From the NCBI GenBank assembly GCA_009741485.1, contig CM019228.1, positions 13,998,657 through 14,062,656 of the forward strand: DNA of 64,000 nt, read 5' to 3'. Position 1 is the first letter of the stretch. The number at the start of each line of letters is the position of its first letter. The notes below the pieces were generated by a model. It saw only the letters and a program-made list of their open reading frames with translations. It did no database searches and had not been told where the DNA came from. Below are positions 35,905 through 47,644 of this stretch, piece after piece. Position numbers and translations under genes: made by a program. This stretch comes from Malurus cyaneus samueli (lineage: Eukaryota > Chordata > Aves > Passeriformes > Maluridae).

Positions 35905-38900
35905 TCTTGCCCCTGCCCTTGGCCCTGGCCTTGGCCCTGGCCTTCTTCAGCTCTGCCTTGTAGGTGGAGCGTACCAAGTAGCCTTTCCAGTAGGCTTGGA
36001 TGCAGGCAGCTGCACGGTTCCTGTTGGCCAAAATCCGCTCAGCCTCCTCCGCCCTTTCCTTCAGTATCCTGCGCTCCTCCAGGATTGAGTCGTACTCCTG
36101 GATCAGTGTAGCGTGTTTCTCCATCAGCAGGGCCAGCTGGGCCTTCTCCTCGTTGTACTCAGCCTCAATCTCGTCGTAAGTGGCCTGGCAGGACAGCAGG
36201 GGTCAGGGGCAACAGGCCAGCAGCTTCTCCCCACATCCCCAGGTGAGGGTCCTGAAACCCATCCCAAAGTCATGGAACCATGACTAGCTGGAGCCTTTCC
36301 AAAGGGATTCAAAAGGAAAGCAGGTGCTCAGCATCCAGGGAATTCCATGAAATGCTGGGTCCTTTGATGCTTCCCTGAAAAATCCTCCCACCATGGAAGA
36401 TTTGGGAACCAGCAGTGTGGGGATGGGTCTGCCTTGACACATTCTGCCCCAAACATGGGGCTCCTGCCTCCCCACAGACAGGAAACTAAACTAATCCCAT
36501 TATTAAACATCAGACGGGGGATCGATCATTCCTTACAATTAGCAGTAGGTTTCAGGCCCTTTCCTGCATTTGGCTGTGTTAGGAATCCAGCAGCTTTTAT
36601 CCAGCCCCATAAATAGTGCAAGAACAGGAAAGCCACCAGGGCCTTCCCAGAAGCACATTTTTGGGGGTGCTGATGTGACCCTCAGCCTGTTGTGGCTCAG
36701 TTGGGTGCAACACTCAGCACATCCTTTAAGGTCCTAAGGTCCTGCTCCAGCAGGAACAGGAGCAGGATTTGGATGCCAGGTAGCGCCACAAGGATTGAGG
36801 ATTGGGGCAAAACTGAAAACCTATTTACTGGCATCAGGTGGATGTGCCTGACAGAACATGGTGACCCACCTGACCCCAAAAACTGTGGGATTTAGCAGTG
36901 AATGTAACTTTTCCTAAAGCCAAAGCAGCAGAGGACTCCTGGACACATAGACACTTTTCCTGTAGTTCATCTGTATGCAGAACTGCCTCTCACTTCCATG
37001 GCCTCCTGAGTAAGAGCTATGCATCCCTTGGGACAGGAATCTACCAGAGCAAATCATCTTATGGCAGAGAAAAGCACTTAAAGCCAATACCTGTCTTTCT
37101 GCCATGTCTTTGTCATATTTCTGGACCCATTTCTCAATTTCGCTCTCCGTGTTGCACTTCTCCTGAAACGCAAAACAACATCAGATTATTTCAGGCACCT
37201 GAGGCCTGGTAAGAAGTATCCTGACTGAGAAAACATCACAGCTTTGGTGGCATCATTACATCTGAGTGTTACACTTCCTCCCTGTAACAAGCTTCCCTTA
37301 GCTAATAAATTCTTGGTTTGCCCTGGTTTGAAGATTCTCCTGGGACATTCCCAAAGGGATTTATTTGGTTTACAGCTTGGAGCTGAGGGGCTGAACAGCA
37401 CCTGGAAGTTGCTTTCTGCAGGAGGAAATGAATGTGTCTGATGGAATGTGGCAAGTCATCAACAAACTGGGGCAACCAGCCTAAAAATGAAGCAGTTGAG
37501 AACTGCAAAACATGAACGTGGGACAGAAAGAATTCAGAGGATGGTGTGTTTTAAAATAAAGCTATTTCTGGCTGTAAAACAGTTCAGCAGGGGCTATACT
37601 GCTCTACAGCCTGGGGCAGTTTACTTCGAGTTCTGGATGTGTGCTCTGTGCAATCATTCCTGCTCCATTTCCTGTGTGGCACTGCCCCAGGATGTCCCAA
37701 GGGCTCCCAGGCCATCACGAGGCCACACCTGAGCTATTTAGACCACAAGTACAACTTGTACTTGCTGAGGAAAGGAGGTCTCTGTGGTCAGTAAATGCAT
37801 CTGCCTGAGTGCTGGAATGAGCTGAGCTTTCTACCAGCAGCCCTGCTGTGGCAGGAACTGCCTGACATAGCTGCAAAGGCAAAGATTTTGGGGGTTGTAC
37901 TGCAGCTCTAACTTAGGTTTGATGCTTTGTCAGTGCCCAGCCCTCTGTGCTGCACCACGCAGGGCAAGAGTGACAGGTGCCCCATCACCAGCATGGGCTT
38001 CCTGCCCATAGGAGGCTGTGCTGGTTTGGAGGGAATACCCAGAGTGAGCAAAACGAGAAGGAAAATGCCCTTTTTGCATTCTAGATTCTGTGTCACCAGA
38101 ATATATTACTGAGGGCAGAGCTGTTGCTACAGGGGCCTGAGCCTGCCTGCTGCTCCCATTCTACCTCCTGTCTCTGCTCAGCTCTGGGGACTTTAGGGTG
38201 CTGGTGGGTGACGGCTGGACTTGTCGACTTGGGGGGGGGGGGGGTCTGTCCCTGCTCAGGTGCAGAGCTGACCTGGGGCCCAGCACAGGAGGGACCTGGA
38301 GCAAGTCCAGAGGAGGAGATACTACAAGGGCTGGAGCCCCTCTGCCTGGAGCCAGGCTGGGAGAGCTGGGGGTGCTCACCTGGAGAAGAGAAGGCTCCAG
38401 GGAGAGCTCAGAGCCCCTTTTGGGGCCTAAAGGGGCTCCAGGGGAGCTGGAGAGGGACTGGGGAAAAGGATGGAGGACAGGACACAGGAATGGCTTCCCA
38501 GTGCCAGAGGGCAGGGATGGATGGGATATTGGGAAGGAATTGTTCCCTGGGAGGGTGGGCAGGCCCTGGCACAGGGTGCCCAGAGCAGCTGTGGCTGCCC
38601 CTGGATCCCTGGCAGTGCCCAAGGCCAGGCTGAACTGGGCTTGAGGAACCCTAGGCTAGTGGAAGGTCCCTGTCCATGGCTGGGTGTGTCACTGGTTGGC
38701 TTTAAGGGTCATGCCCATGCAAACCATTCTGGGATGACTCTAGGAAGTCACATTTCCCCCTCATTCAGCCCATCTTGATTCATTGGTTTCTGCCAAGTGC
38801 TGGGTAGTGCAGGACCTGCTGAGCCCTCAGCATCAGCCCCATTCCACCTTGAACCCTAAATCAGCCCTTTCTACGAAGCCAATATTGCGTTGCTCTGCTC

Positions 38901-41265
38901 CCCCTACTGCAGATCCCTGGTTTCTCACTATCCCTCACCTGTCCTGCTCCAGCCTTGTTGCCCTGAGCTCTGTCCAGTGACACAGCACGGTGTAAAGGTG
39001 TTCCCAGAGCCGAGGCAGCCGGCAGGAGCAGGACCTGTGTCAGGCTCCGTCCCTGCTGTCGCTGCAGGGCTGCTTTCCACTGGAATCAGTAGAGCATGAG
39101 GACAGGACGGGTGTGCTCTGACAAACACCATGTGCATCCTGCCAGCAATGAGCAGGGACTAAGGAACTCCTTGCAGCAGGCAGCAGTCAGAGCTGACAGC
39201 TCTGCAAGCAGTCTTAAACCTCCTGTCCCAGAACCCTCCTCTGTTTTACCTTCCTGAGAACCAGCTCTGAGGCTCGATGCTCCAGCACCACTGCTTTGAG
39301 CTTTGCTCTCAGGCGCAGGACATCCTCCTCCAGCTTGGCACACCTGATCTGGGAGGCTTCCTCATCCAGTTTTCTCTGCTTTTCCCCCTCCTTCATGATC
39401 TGCTGGATTTCAGCCTCGCATTCCTTGGACAGATTTTCCATGCTGATTTTGAGGTTTTCAATAATTTTGTCCTTCTTGTTAACCTAGGCCAGAAAACAAG
39501 AGGAATACCCCTGGAAAATGCCACTGAAGTGTCAGGTGGGCCGAAAAAACCCTTGCAAAGGTGGAGGAGATCCAAGAAGGGACCCTCAGTTGCCTGCTCA
39601 GGTAGCACCAAGGACCTGCCATTGCCGCCGAGGGAAGAGTTAGATTTACACAGGAGCTTTGGAAACCTTCCCCCGGCTCCTGTTAGCAAAGGTACAGAGT
39701 GAACAAACCACTCTGAGCCCCACTGGCACTGCCACCTGAGGAGCAGCCAAACCAGAGTCCCTGGGGCAGTCCCGTGGTTCTCTCAAGGGCTGGATCATGC
39801 TCTGAATGACTGGGGGACACGGCTCAGTGAGGAAATCCCCAGCTGGGATCAGTGAAACAGTTTTATTCACCGTGTCCTGGACAAGCTGCCAAATTGCACA
39901 TAAAAATCTCAAGTGTCTCGATTCCTAGAACTCCAAGGAGCAGAGAGAAGGCAGGCCCTTGGTTCTGCCAGAACCATCCAGTGGAGCAAGCACAGGACAA
40001 AACCTTCTCAGGCCAGCCTTACTGCAGGGAGGAGAAAGAGAAGCACAGGTAGAAAACAAAGGATTGTTGTCAGGAGCTCTGGGCTTGGATGTTAGCACAG
40101 CCACAGGCTGGATAAGTGCCTGGGAAGTGTCCAATCAATTATCTGCACCTTAGCTGCAGATAAAGATTCATGTAATTCATATAATCACTGATTAATCACA
40201 AATGCTCCATGGCAGCTGTTAAGAGTCGGGAGTCACAGAAATGTTGGTTTTAAGCAAGAGTGAAGACAGACTAGATATTAAAAATGGATTTTAATCAGAG
40301 CGATCTCTCCCTGTAATGACTTTTCATTCTTTCAGCAGCAGGGAGTGAAGCAGCTGGCACTGTCACCCTGCCAGGATACCATCACAGCAGTTTGTGCTGC
40401 CACTCCTCTGGAACTCGTGCATTTACATTGTTTTAGTTGGCTAGTGACAACAAGTTCAAAACATGACAAATTCAAATTTAAAAAAAAACAAACATGCAAT
40501 AAGCATTTTTCATTTCTTTACAATAGAAATAGCATCTTTAAGTTTAGGATCTGCTTTTGAAATTATTTCTGGAACCTGCTCTTTAGGAACTGCAAGGGAT
40601 CAGTCTTAGTTCCCAAAGTTTTGCTCCAGTAACATTTTGTCAGAAAACACATTCCCAAAAGATCATACCTCTTCATCTCGAGTCTGGATGGCTTCTGTCA
40701 GCTCTGCCTGTAGAGCTGAGATCGTTCCCATGTTTTTATCAAGCTGGAGGATTGTCTCTTTCATGAATTGAACCTTTTGCTTCTCTTCATCAGGACTGGT
40801 CAGAAGCCTCTCAAGCGTGAGATCCCGGAACTCCATAAACGCTTTGATAAACACATCCGCTGCTGACTGTCTCACCCAAACTTCATATTTCAGTCCATGG
40901 TAAAGCAAAGGGTTGGCCAGGATGAGCCTCAGAATGTTTCTCATGGAACATTTCAGGTGTTGTTCCACAGCTTTCCTGCTCTCCTCATCCCCAGGGCTGG
41001 TGAGCAAGTGCTGGATTTCCATTGAGAGCTTTTGATGCTCCACAAGGCTTCTCGTAATTTCAGGTCCCAGCATCCTTGAAAACCTCTCCAGGGAGTGAAT
41101 AACCCGTGGGATCAACCTGGTGATCTCCAACTTGGCGATGGTCTCATCCAGGACAGTTAGGATTCTTTCTGTCTCCGTGCAGTCAGGCTTTAACTGGCAT
41201 GGATCTAACCACTTCATGATACCTAATGGGACCCCTGCCTTCCCTGGAGTTGCCATGCTCTTCAT
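35900..41265 (-). CDS. IQCD: Dynein regulatory complex subunit 10 (DRC10 / IQCD), four coding exons
   Basis: DRC10 is a subunit of the nexin-dynein regulatory complex, which links outer doublets and controls dynein in motile cilia and flagella. Coding exons (transcript order) are 41,265-40,669, 39,483-39,250, 37,162-37,091 and 36,184-35,900. All junctions are phase 0 with GT-AG sites, giving 395 codons plus stop. The start is the ATG at 41,265 (MKSMATPGKAG). Residues 1-199 include LLTSPDEEKQKVQF, close to the LLTSP motif of human IQCD. Residues 200-360 are heptad-rich coiled coil with ESEIEKWVQKYDKDM. The IQ motif IQAYWKGYLVR is at about 363-373, followed by a Lys/Ala-rich tail ending KGRGKK. 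Human IQCD is similar in length and layout. The paralogue DRC9/IQCG is the alternative; the tail and LLTSP favour DRC10. It sits tail to head with OSBP2. Confidence 0.9.
38231..38244 (+). repeat. Poly-G run of 14
   Basis: Fourteen consecutive G residues lie in a DRC10 intron directly before a CR1 fragment. Run length in the assembly is unreliable for such a homopolymer. Confidence 0.95.
38290..38745 (+). mobile_element. CR1 LINE 3' end
   Basis: GGAGAAGAGAAGGCTCCAGG, then GGATATTGGGAAGGAATTG, reaches a degenerate tail CAAACCATTCTGGGATGAC. It lies in a DRC10 intron. Confidence 0.88.
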
Positions 41266-41899
41266 CACAGCTCTTTACTTCACAAGGATTCTTGGAATGC
41301 AGCTGGATCCCCTCTTGTGATGGATTCAGTTAAACACCTGTGGGCTCAGTAGTTTGAGGTCTAGAAAAGACACAGCAGCTCTTCACAAGATGAGGGTCCA
41401 GAAGAAAATCAAGGTCCCTGTGCTGCTGCTGTCTCCTAATTTCCCTGCTTGTATTTTCTCTCCAAAACGAAAACACGGTGACAGCATTAGAGAAACAATG
41501 TAATTTGGGAAAATATGAGCATTCCAGACTATACTGGAGTTGTCTCTGGGTCTGAGCGTGGGATCAGAACATGGGGATCAGAACATGGGGTCATGGATTA
41601 GAGCTTCTCTGACCCAGAACGGTTGTCAGACACCTGTGGGAAGGGGGCGATGGATTCTTGGCTTTGAAGGGTGGTAGGGAAAAAGCTCCCAACCACTTCT
41701 GAGTAGCAGCTGAGGTGGAGCAGCACAAACTGCAGCTCTGCAGTCCCCAGAAGGGTGTGGAGAGGGGCTTGAAGGACCCTGGGGCCACCTCGGAGGGAAG
41801 GGCAGGGTTCCCAGTGAAAAACTTCTATGGGAAACCACTACCCTTCCAAGCCTGGCACTGCCAGAGGGATGGGATGGGAGACGGAGATGGGATCTGGCA

Positions 41900-42500
41900 G
41901 GGCTGGCAGGGACGGGGCAAGAGGGAGCAGGGAGGGGACAGGAGGAGACAGGGGGCAGCTGGAGGGGGCGGAGCGGGAGGCGGACAGGAATGAAGTATCC
42001 CCTCCGTGTGGGTTTGGGATAGCAGTAGGACCCAGGGACTGGGGTCAGTGAGAGGCGGGGGGTGATTGCCCGTGGGGAGGATCCCCGCATGAGGGGCGGG
42101 CGGCTCGGGGGCCGGGTGGGACGATCCGAGGGACCTGGGATAAGCGGCCCCGGAGCATCCGGGGGCGGGACGGGGTGTCTATGGAGTCGGTTACTGGGGC
42201 ATGACAGCTCCGGCAGCGCAGTTAGCTCTGATCCCGGTCCCGCTCTCGTTCCCGGTCCTGATCCCGATCCCGATCCCGGTCCCGGTCCCGGTCCCGGTCC
42301 CGCCGCCGGTGCCTCTCGTTGCCAGGCGACCCGAGGGGCGGGGCCTTTCCGGCGGTTCACAGCGAGCTGCGTTGGCCCCGCCCCGTTCAGGTCCCGCCTA
42401 TCAGCGGCGCCCATTGCTTGATTGGCAGGGCCGCTGGCCAATGAGGAACCCCCTGCCGCCCAGTGCCAGGGGGTGGGGGCTCATCATGGCGGCTGAGGGG
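41900..42500. promoter_or_regulatory. IQCD: CpG-island promoter of DRC10, possibly bidirectional
   Basis: A GC- and CpG-rich island lies 0.6-1.2 kb upstream of the DRC10 start codon. It contains GTTGCCAGGCGAC at 42,318-42,330, close to the RFX X-box GTTGCC-N-GGCAAC that marks many ciliary genes. ATTGG at 42,421-42,425 and CCAAT at 42,438-42,442 give NF-Y-type boxes on both strands. On the plus strand ATGGCGGC at 42,486 resembles a YY1-type start element. The arrangement suits divergent initiation, with DRC10 leftward and an unidentified transcript rightward. Confidence 0.65.
42231..42302 (+). repeat. Hexanucleotide repeat, TCCCGG / TCCCGA type
   Basis: About twelve copies of a CCCGGT/CCCGAT hexamer sit inside the DRC10 CpG island and end 15 bases before the X-box-like site. 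On the minus strand the array encodes the GPGPGPGPG and GSGSGSG runs of a spurious open frame. Confidence 0.9.
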
Positions 42501-42600
42501 GCTGTGAGAGGGGAGGGCAGGAGACCAGAGGTGTGTGGTTCTCTCCGGGCTTTTCAGTCCTATGTAACTGAGAGCTCGACTAGTGACCCGGAAAATATTT
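42486..42600 (+). other. Possible first coding exon of a plus-strand transcript
   Basis: An ATG in a good context (CATCATGGCGGC) opens MAAEGAVRGEGRRPE at the edge of the CpG island. A donor-like AGAG|GTGTGTGG follows at about 42,531. I do not recognise the protein. Support is limited to the promoter context and this ATG. Confidence 0.25.
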
Positions 42601-43661
42601 GTACCTCCAAAGTCACGTCTGCCAGGCACGGGTCAGTCCAGTGGGTCCAGGAGCCCCCAAGGGGCTGTCTTGAAACATCAGGACACAACAGAATTCCCCT
42701 GAGCTTCACTGTTAGCGTGATTGGTTTTACAGAGCCATAAAAGTGATAACGTCAGCTGATGAAGATACTGATGTTGTACCGGCTGAGTTAATTGATTACC
42801 AGTGAGTTAATGATGCTTGTGAAGAACATGATGGCCCTTGAATGCTGCACTGCAGTCATGCCCTCACCCTCTGCCCAGGCAGTGACATGGATGCCCTCAG
42901 GAGAGGAGGATTTGTTTCCAGCAGGAAACATAGCAAAATTCTGGTCCATGCTCCCAGCAATGCCAGCTCTGTCCCTGCCAGGAGCTGGTGTAGAGCAGTA
43001 GTGGGGTGGCCATACCTTCACAGGCAGCCTTGTCCAGGGTTCCAGTCTTTCCTGGACTGCGCAGCACCTTTATTTCTGTGCAGGGATTGTCCAAGTCCAT
43101 GAATAAATCTGCCGTGCTAGCAACTCACCCGTTCCCAACTGCTTCCCTACACAAAGCAAATGAGGGGCTGGCAGGGGGAGATGTAGTGGGACCACCAGGG
43201 CTGGGCTTTCTGGCCTGGCACTGGTGAGGATGGATGAGGGACACTGGGCCTACTTGCCCAACTGCTCCCTGACTCCTCTGAAAGGCTGCCAAATGCCCTG
43301 CAGCTCTTTTAGCAATTAAATACATCATGAAAAGAATGCATTTTTCTTTCCAAAGCTGAGGAGTGTCCTGGTTGCTTTGTTTGAAATGGGCCACTGCTCT
43401 CCAAGAAATGCAGACTTGGACATCCTGACAGCCATGATCTGGAGATGGGATCAAGTGCTCAGTGAGTGTCGCTGGAGTCCTCTGTGTCCTGGTGTGCACA
43501 GCCCACTCAAAGGAACAGCAAGTCCTTGGGACATCCAGGGAGAGAGGAGGGAAAGGGTGGAGCCATGGGTCACATCCAAACCTCCTCTAAAGTAGGGAAG
43601 ACTGTGGATCACTGCTGCTCCCTCCTGGATCCGGGTAATTACAGACATTCCCATCTTGCAG

Positions 43662-43767
43662 GAGGAGATGGGGGTGATGACACATGCCCAGAGCAGCCCC
43701 GACTCGTCCTGCAGCTCCACACACCGCTCCGGGCCAGCAGTACCTCTTCAGCCAGAAAGAAAAACAG
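43662..43767 (+). other. Candidate plus-strand internal exon of 106 nt
   Basis: A pyrimidine tract and CATCTTGCAG precede it and AAAACAG|GTCAGT follows. Two of the three frames are open, one beginning EEMGVMTHAQSSPDSS. It could belong to a transcript starting at 42,486. There is no homology I recognise. Confidence 0.25.
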
Positions 43768-44929
43768 GTCAGTCTGGGAGCTGGATGAACCATCACCAAA
43801 CCTGCGTCAATCCCACCTCATCCAGGATGTAGAAAAACCTCAGATCCATCCTCAAACAATTCCCTACATCCAAACCCACCAGACTGCATCACTGCCTGAG
43901 CCAGAGGTGCCCAAAAATCCAAATATGTGCACAGGGGAGTGGGGCAGGGCATGTCCAAGCAGGGAAGGGAGATCCAGGAGCCCCTGGGTGCTGGGACTGC
44001 CTGGGCACACCACCCCCCACAGTTTGAGCCCAGCTGTGTTCCAACAGCAGGACTTTGTGACAGACACCTGAACACCAGAGACTTCCCTGGCCCCAGCTGG
44101 CTGCACCCAAATCCCTGCCCAGGTGCTGAATCCGACTCCTCTACAGCAATGGGAAGCACAGCTCAGAGCATGGGAGTTGGCTGGCCCATCCACTTGGAAA
44201 ACCATAATCACCCCAGCTTGGTTTGCCCAAATAATTTCCCTGTTCCTGCTGCCACCCACCCCTGTGTGGGATCTGGGAAGGGACATCAAGGAGGGGGATG
44301 ATTTAAACTGATTGTGAAATGATGGTGGAAGAGCAGAAGCATGCAATGAAGCCTTGCTCAGGGCGACAGCACCCCAACTTGTCACTGCAGGGACAGTCCC
44401 CTCCTGCCACCATCCTTTGGCTGCAGCCTTGCATTGTGCTCTACTGGGAACAGGAAGCTCTGGCACCACACCAAGCCCTGGAGGAATCCACAGGGCCAAC
44501 TGATCCCTGACCACATCCCGCCTGCAGCTTTGGCTGCTGTTCCCTCATTCCCATGTCATGCTGTCAGGGGGATGACGGTGTCTGTATCCTGAACAAGTGG
44601 GATGGAGTTTGCATTTCCCTGGCCCTCAGAGCCTGTCAGAAGGGCCCAGGCAGGGCACAGAGAAACCAGGGAGTCCTTGCAGTTTGCTGAAGGGATGAAT
44701 GTAGTGGGGTAAGCTCTGAGCAAAAGACCCAACAGAGGGAAGATGGAGGGCTGGAGGTGCTGGGAAGGCTCTGAGAGCACCAGGCTGGAGCTGGGTGGCA
44801 GGAGGAGAGGGCAGTGGGCAGCTGTGGCACAGGAAGATGTCCCTGGGGCTGTCAGGGCGCAGAGACCAGAGTGTGTGTTTGGTCAGACTCTGTTTACTGA
44901 GGCCAAACCTCAAATCCTGCATCCAGTTC

Positions 44930-45365
44930 TGGGCCCTTTATGACAAGAAAGACCTTGAGGTGCTGGAGCATGTCCAAGAAGGGAACAGAGCTGGGAAAGG
45001 GGCTCAGCCTGGAGCAAAGGAGGCTCCGGGGGGACCTTGTGGCTCTGCACAACTCCCTGACAGGAGGGGGCAGCCGGGGGGGTCGGGCTCTGCTCCAGGG
45101 AACAGGGGCAGGAGGAGAGGGAATGGCCTCAGGCTGGGCCAGGGGAGGTTCAGGGATTTGGGAACATTTCTTCACTGAAAGTGTGGTCAGACCACTGGCA
45201 CAGCTGCCCAGGGCAGGGGTGGAGTCCCCATCCCATGAAGGGATTTAACAGTGCATGTGGCACTTGGGGACATGGGTCAGCAGTGGCCTTGGCAGTGCTG
45301 GGAGAACAGTTGGACTTGATGCTCTCAGAAGGCTTTTCCAACTTTAATGATTCTGTGATTTCTGT
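44930..45365 (+). mobile_element. CR1 LINE 3' end
   Basis: GGGCTCAGCCTGGAGCAAAG, then TCTTCACTGAAAGTGTGGTC, ends in TTTTCCAACTTTAATGATTC with an intact terminus. Confidence 0.9.
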
Positions 45366-46171
45366 GAGCAGCAAGTCAAACCCTTCATCTCCCAGGCAAA
45401 AGCCAGCTGCTTCCTGGCTTTGCCAAGTGGGAACACCCCAGGCTCCATCAGCACCCTCACCAAGCCCCTGCAGAGCCAGGCCCAGGGTGTGCCAACACCC
45501 CCAGCCTGTCCTGGGGAACGCTCCAGCTCCAGCAGCTCCAGGGGCTTCAAGACCACAGGGCTGGGGAGGTGGCAAGGACAGGGTGAACATCACCCCAGGT
45601 CTGGGGCTCTTCATCCCAGGGGTCCTGCTTCCTGCCAGGGTGGACTCTGCCATGGGAACACTGGGATCAAGGACAGCTCTGAGCTGGGGGACCGAAGGAA
45701 CTGGTGACAGGCTTCTTCCAGCATGGGGAGGACAGGGAGGGGCTCAGGGGCCGAGCTCTGTAACCCCCACACTGAGAAGCTCTGTTAGAGCCCTGCAGCC
45801 CCTCTGTTTCCATGGCAAGGAGGGGGACACATGCCCCACTCCCCTGGGGCACTGCTGCATGCCAGGAACCACTTGGGGACACCTGCAGTGTGCAGAGTGG
45901 GTCCTGCTTGGTTCTAAACCAGTCCCTCTCCCACAGCATCTTCCCACAAACAAAACCCCATGGATGTCCAGCACAAGTGACAACCTCTAGGCTCCTCTCT
46001 AAAAACTTCTGGCATTATTTGCTTTTTGGCATTTCACTGTTATTCTTCTCAGTACATGTCTTCCTGGGTCTCAGTCACCATACCAACTGGTGTAGGTGGA
46101 CACCAGCCTGGCACTGGTGCCAGCATGACCAGAGATGTTACCTGTGTGTCCTGTCCAGCAGCTGTCAGTGA

Positions 46172-46235
46172 ATCACGGAATGGTTTGGGTTGGAAGGAAC
46201 CCTAAAGATCATCCAGTTCATCTGGTGAACAGCAA
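46172..46235 (-). mobile_element. CR1 LINE 3' end, very short
   Basis: AATCACGGAATGGTTTGGGT, then TGGAAGGAACCCTAAAGATC, is a severely 5'-truncated terminus. Confidence 0.8.
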
Positions 46236-46879
46236 ATCCCCATTTTCCTGGAGAAACCCAGCAGGCAAAAACTGAGGTCAAGAAGGAAGGGTCTGACTAT
46301 GGGGAGAAGTGTGCAGGGCACATTTATCACAGCTGGGAGCAGGAAGGACAAGAAGAAGATTCCTTAAATACTCGGGAAAAGCAAGACTTGGGAGATTTGT
46401 GGTTTGAAGCCAGCCCCTGGTTTTCTATGCAGTGTTTCTAGAGTCTTGCAGCACCTGAATCGTGTCTATGGAGAGGTTAGGGAAAAGTTTTATGCTTCTT
46501 TTAAAAAATAGTCTTGCAGTAAATGGAGAATTGCCAACACCTAAAGATTCCTGATTTTTGAGCCATGGGTTGTGAGTTACCTGTGCTGTCCTGGGGTCTG
46601 AGCTGCGCCCTTCCCACTTCTGAGAATATTCCACATTTCCCAGTTTTGAGAATTCCCTTCAGAAATCTCAGCTGAGGGACACAGAGTGAAGATACTGAGC
46701 ATTTTTCAGTTCAGTGAAGAAAATGCTTGATTGAAGACATGACGGCAATCTTCCAAGGTCCAATTCCGATTGAATTCGAGGTCACTGGGAAGCATAAAAA
46801 ATGAGCAACTTTTTTCAAGCAGAAAAGGTTTATGTTTATGAAATCCAATGCTGCAACAGTGGCTGAAAAACCAGGACAC

Positions 46880-47215
46880 AGGAATCATGGAATATCCTGA
46901 GTTAGAGGGGACCCACAAGGATCATCCACTCCAGCTCCTGGCCCTACACAGACACCCCTACAATCCCCTGTGCATCCCTGGGAGTGGTGTCCAAATGTTC
47001 CTGGAGTTCTGGCAACCTCTGGACTGGGACCATTCCCTGGAAAGCCTGGGCAGTGCCCAGCCACCCCCAATGCACAAGCCAAGGAAAAACTCCATCTCTT
47101 TCACATCCCTTTCCCACTCCCTTCCAGGAAAACAATTCCCTGAAGAGGTGTTCCACTCCTGCAGCTGCCCCACTGCTCCCTCCCAGCCCAGGCTCTCCAA
47201 CTACCCCATTTCCAT
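46880..47215 (-). mobile_element. CR1 LINE 3' fragment, second subfamily
   Basis: GGAATCATGGAATATCCTGA, then GACCCACAAGGATCATCC, has the same subfamily signature as the copy at 25,770. It ends just before the polyadenylation site of the gene at 47,362. Confidence 0.78.
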
Positions 47216-47262
47216 CGATTGAAAAGGGCAGCAACACCCGAGAGCCGGAGGGATTGTCCCGG

Positions 47263-47268
47263 TTTATT
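47263..47268 (-). terminator. Polyadenylation signal AATAAA
   Basis: AATAAA on the minus strand lies about 95 bases downstream of the stop codon at 47,362. It supports a real transcript end near 47,245. Confidence 0.6.
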
Positions 47269-47361
47269 GATGGACTTTCCTAGAGTTTCTTCCTAAAGTA
47301 TGGCTCTGGAAGCCGTGGCCGGAGCCGGAGTACAGCCTGCAGGAGGAGCTCTCTAGACGTG

Positions 47362-47565
47362 TTACTTCTTGGTTACTTTTCTGTCGGCTTTTCCTGCCTC
47401 TTTCGAGGGCTTCATTTGATTCGCAGGCAAGCGGGAGGTGGGGCCTGACACTTTCCCACTCCTGCGATCAAACACTTCCAGGCATTTTCTAAACTGTTCG
47501 GCTGTCTTCTTCATGCACGCCATCTTTCTCTCCTCTTCTCTGAAAAACTGAATTCCAAAGTGGTG
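47362..47565 (-). CDS. 3'-terminal coding exon of an unrecognised gene
   Basis: The open frame reads HHFGIQFFREEERKMACMKK, then TAEQFRKCLEVFDRR, and ends ADRKVTKK at the TAA at 47,362. It is charged and probably helical, with a basic low-complexity tail. I chose the acceptor after CCCGAAGACAAG (47,566) because it gives phase 0. Open frame extends further upstream (WWHVSLPEDK), so an acceptor near 47,600 is also possible. A polyadenylation signal follows at 47,263-47,268. The residue composition looks like a genuine protein, not a CR1 shadow. I do not recognise the family, and the neighbouring gene DRC10 is no proof of a ciliary role. Confidence 0.5.
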   Translation of the reverse strand, partial: HHFGIQFFREEERKMACMKKTAEQFRKCLEVFDRRSGKVSGPTSRLPANQMKPSKEAGKADRKVTKK

Positions 47566-47644
47566 CTTGTCTTCGGGAAGAGACACATGCCACCATATCC
47601 CTCATAATGGCCAAGCTCGCCTCCAAGCAAAAAGCTCCAATGTG

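Larger units (their letters stand above)
41266..47262. other. Region between DRC10 and the next minus-strand gene
   Basis: It holds the DRC10 promoter island, a possible plus-strand start at 42,486, one splice-flanked plus-strand candidate exon at 43,662-43,767, and CR1 fragments at 44,930-45,365, 46,172-46,235 and 46,880-47,215. No complete gene is recognisable. Confidence 0.6.

Noticed and set aside
41626..42414. Minus-strand frame of over 260 codons upstream of DRC10, Pro/Gly-rich
   Set aside because: It lies in the CpG island, its Gly-Pro and Gly-Ser runs come from the hexanucleotide repeat, and DRC10 already has a good start at 41,265.
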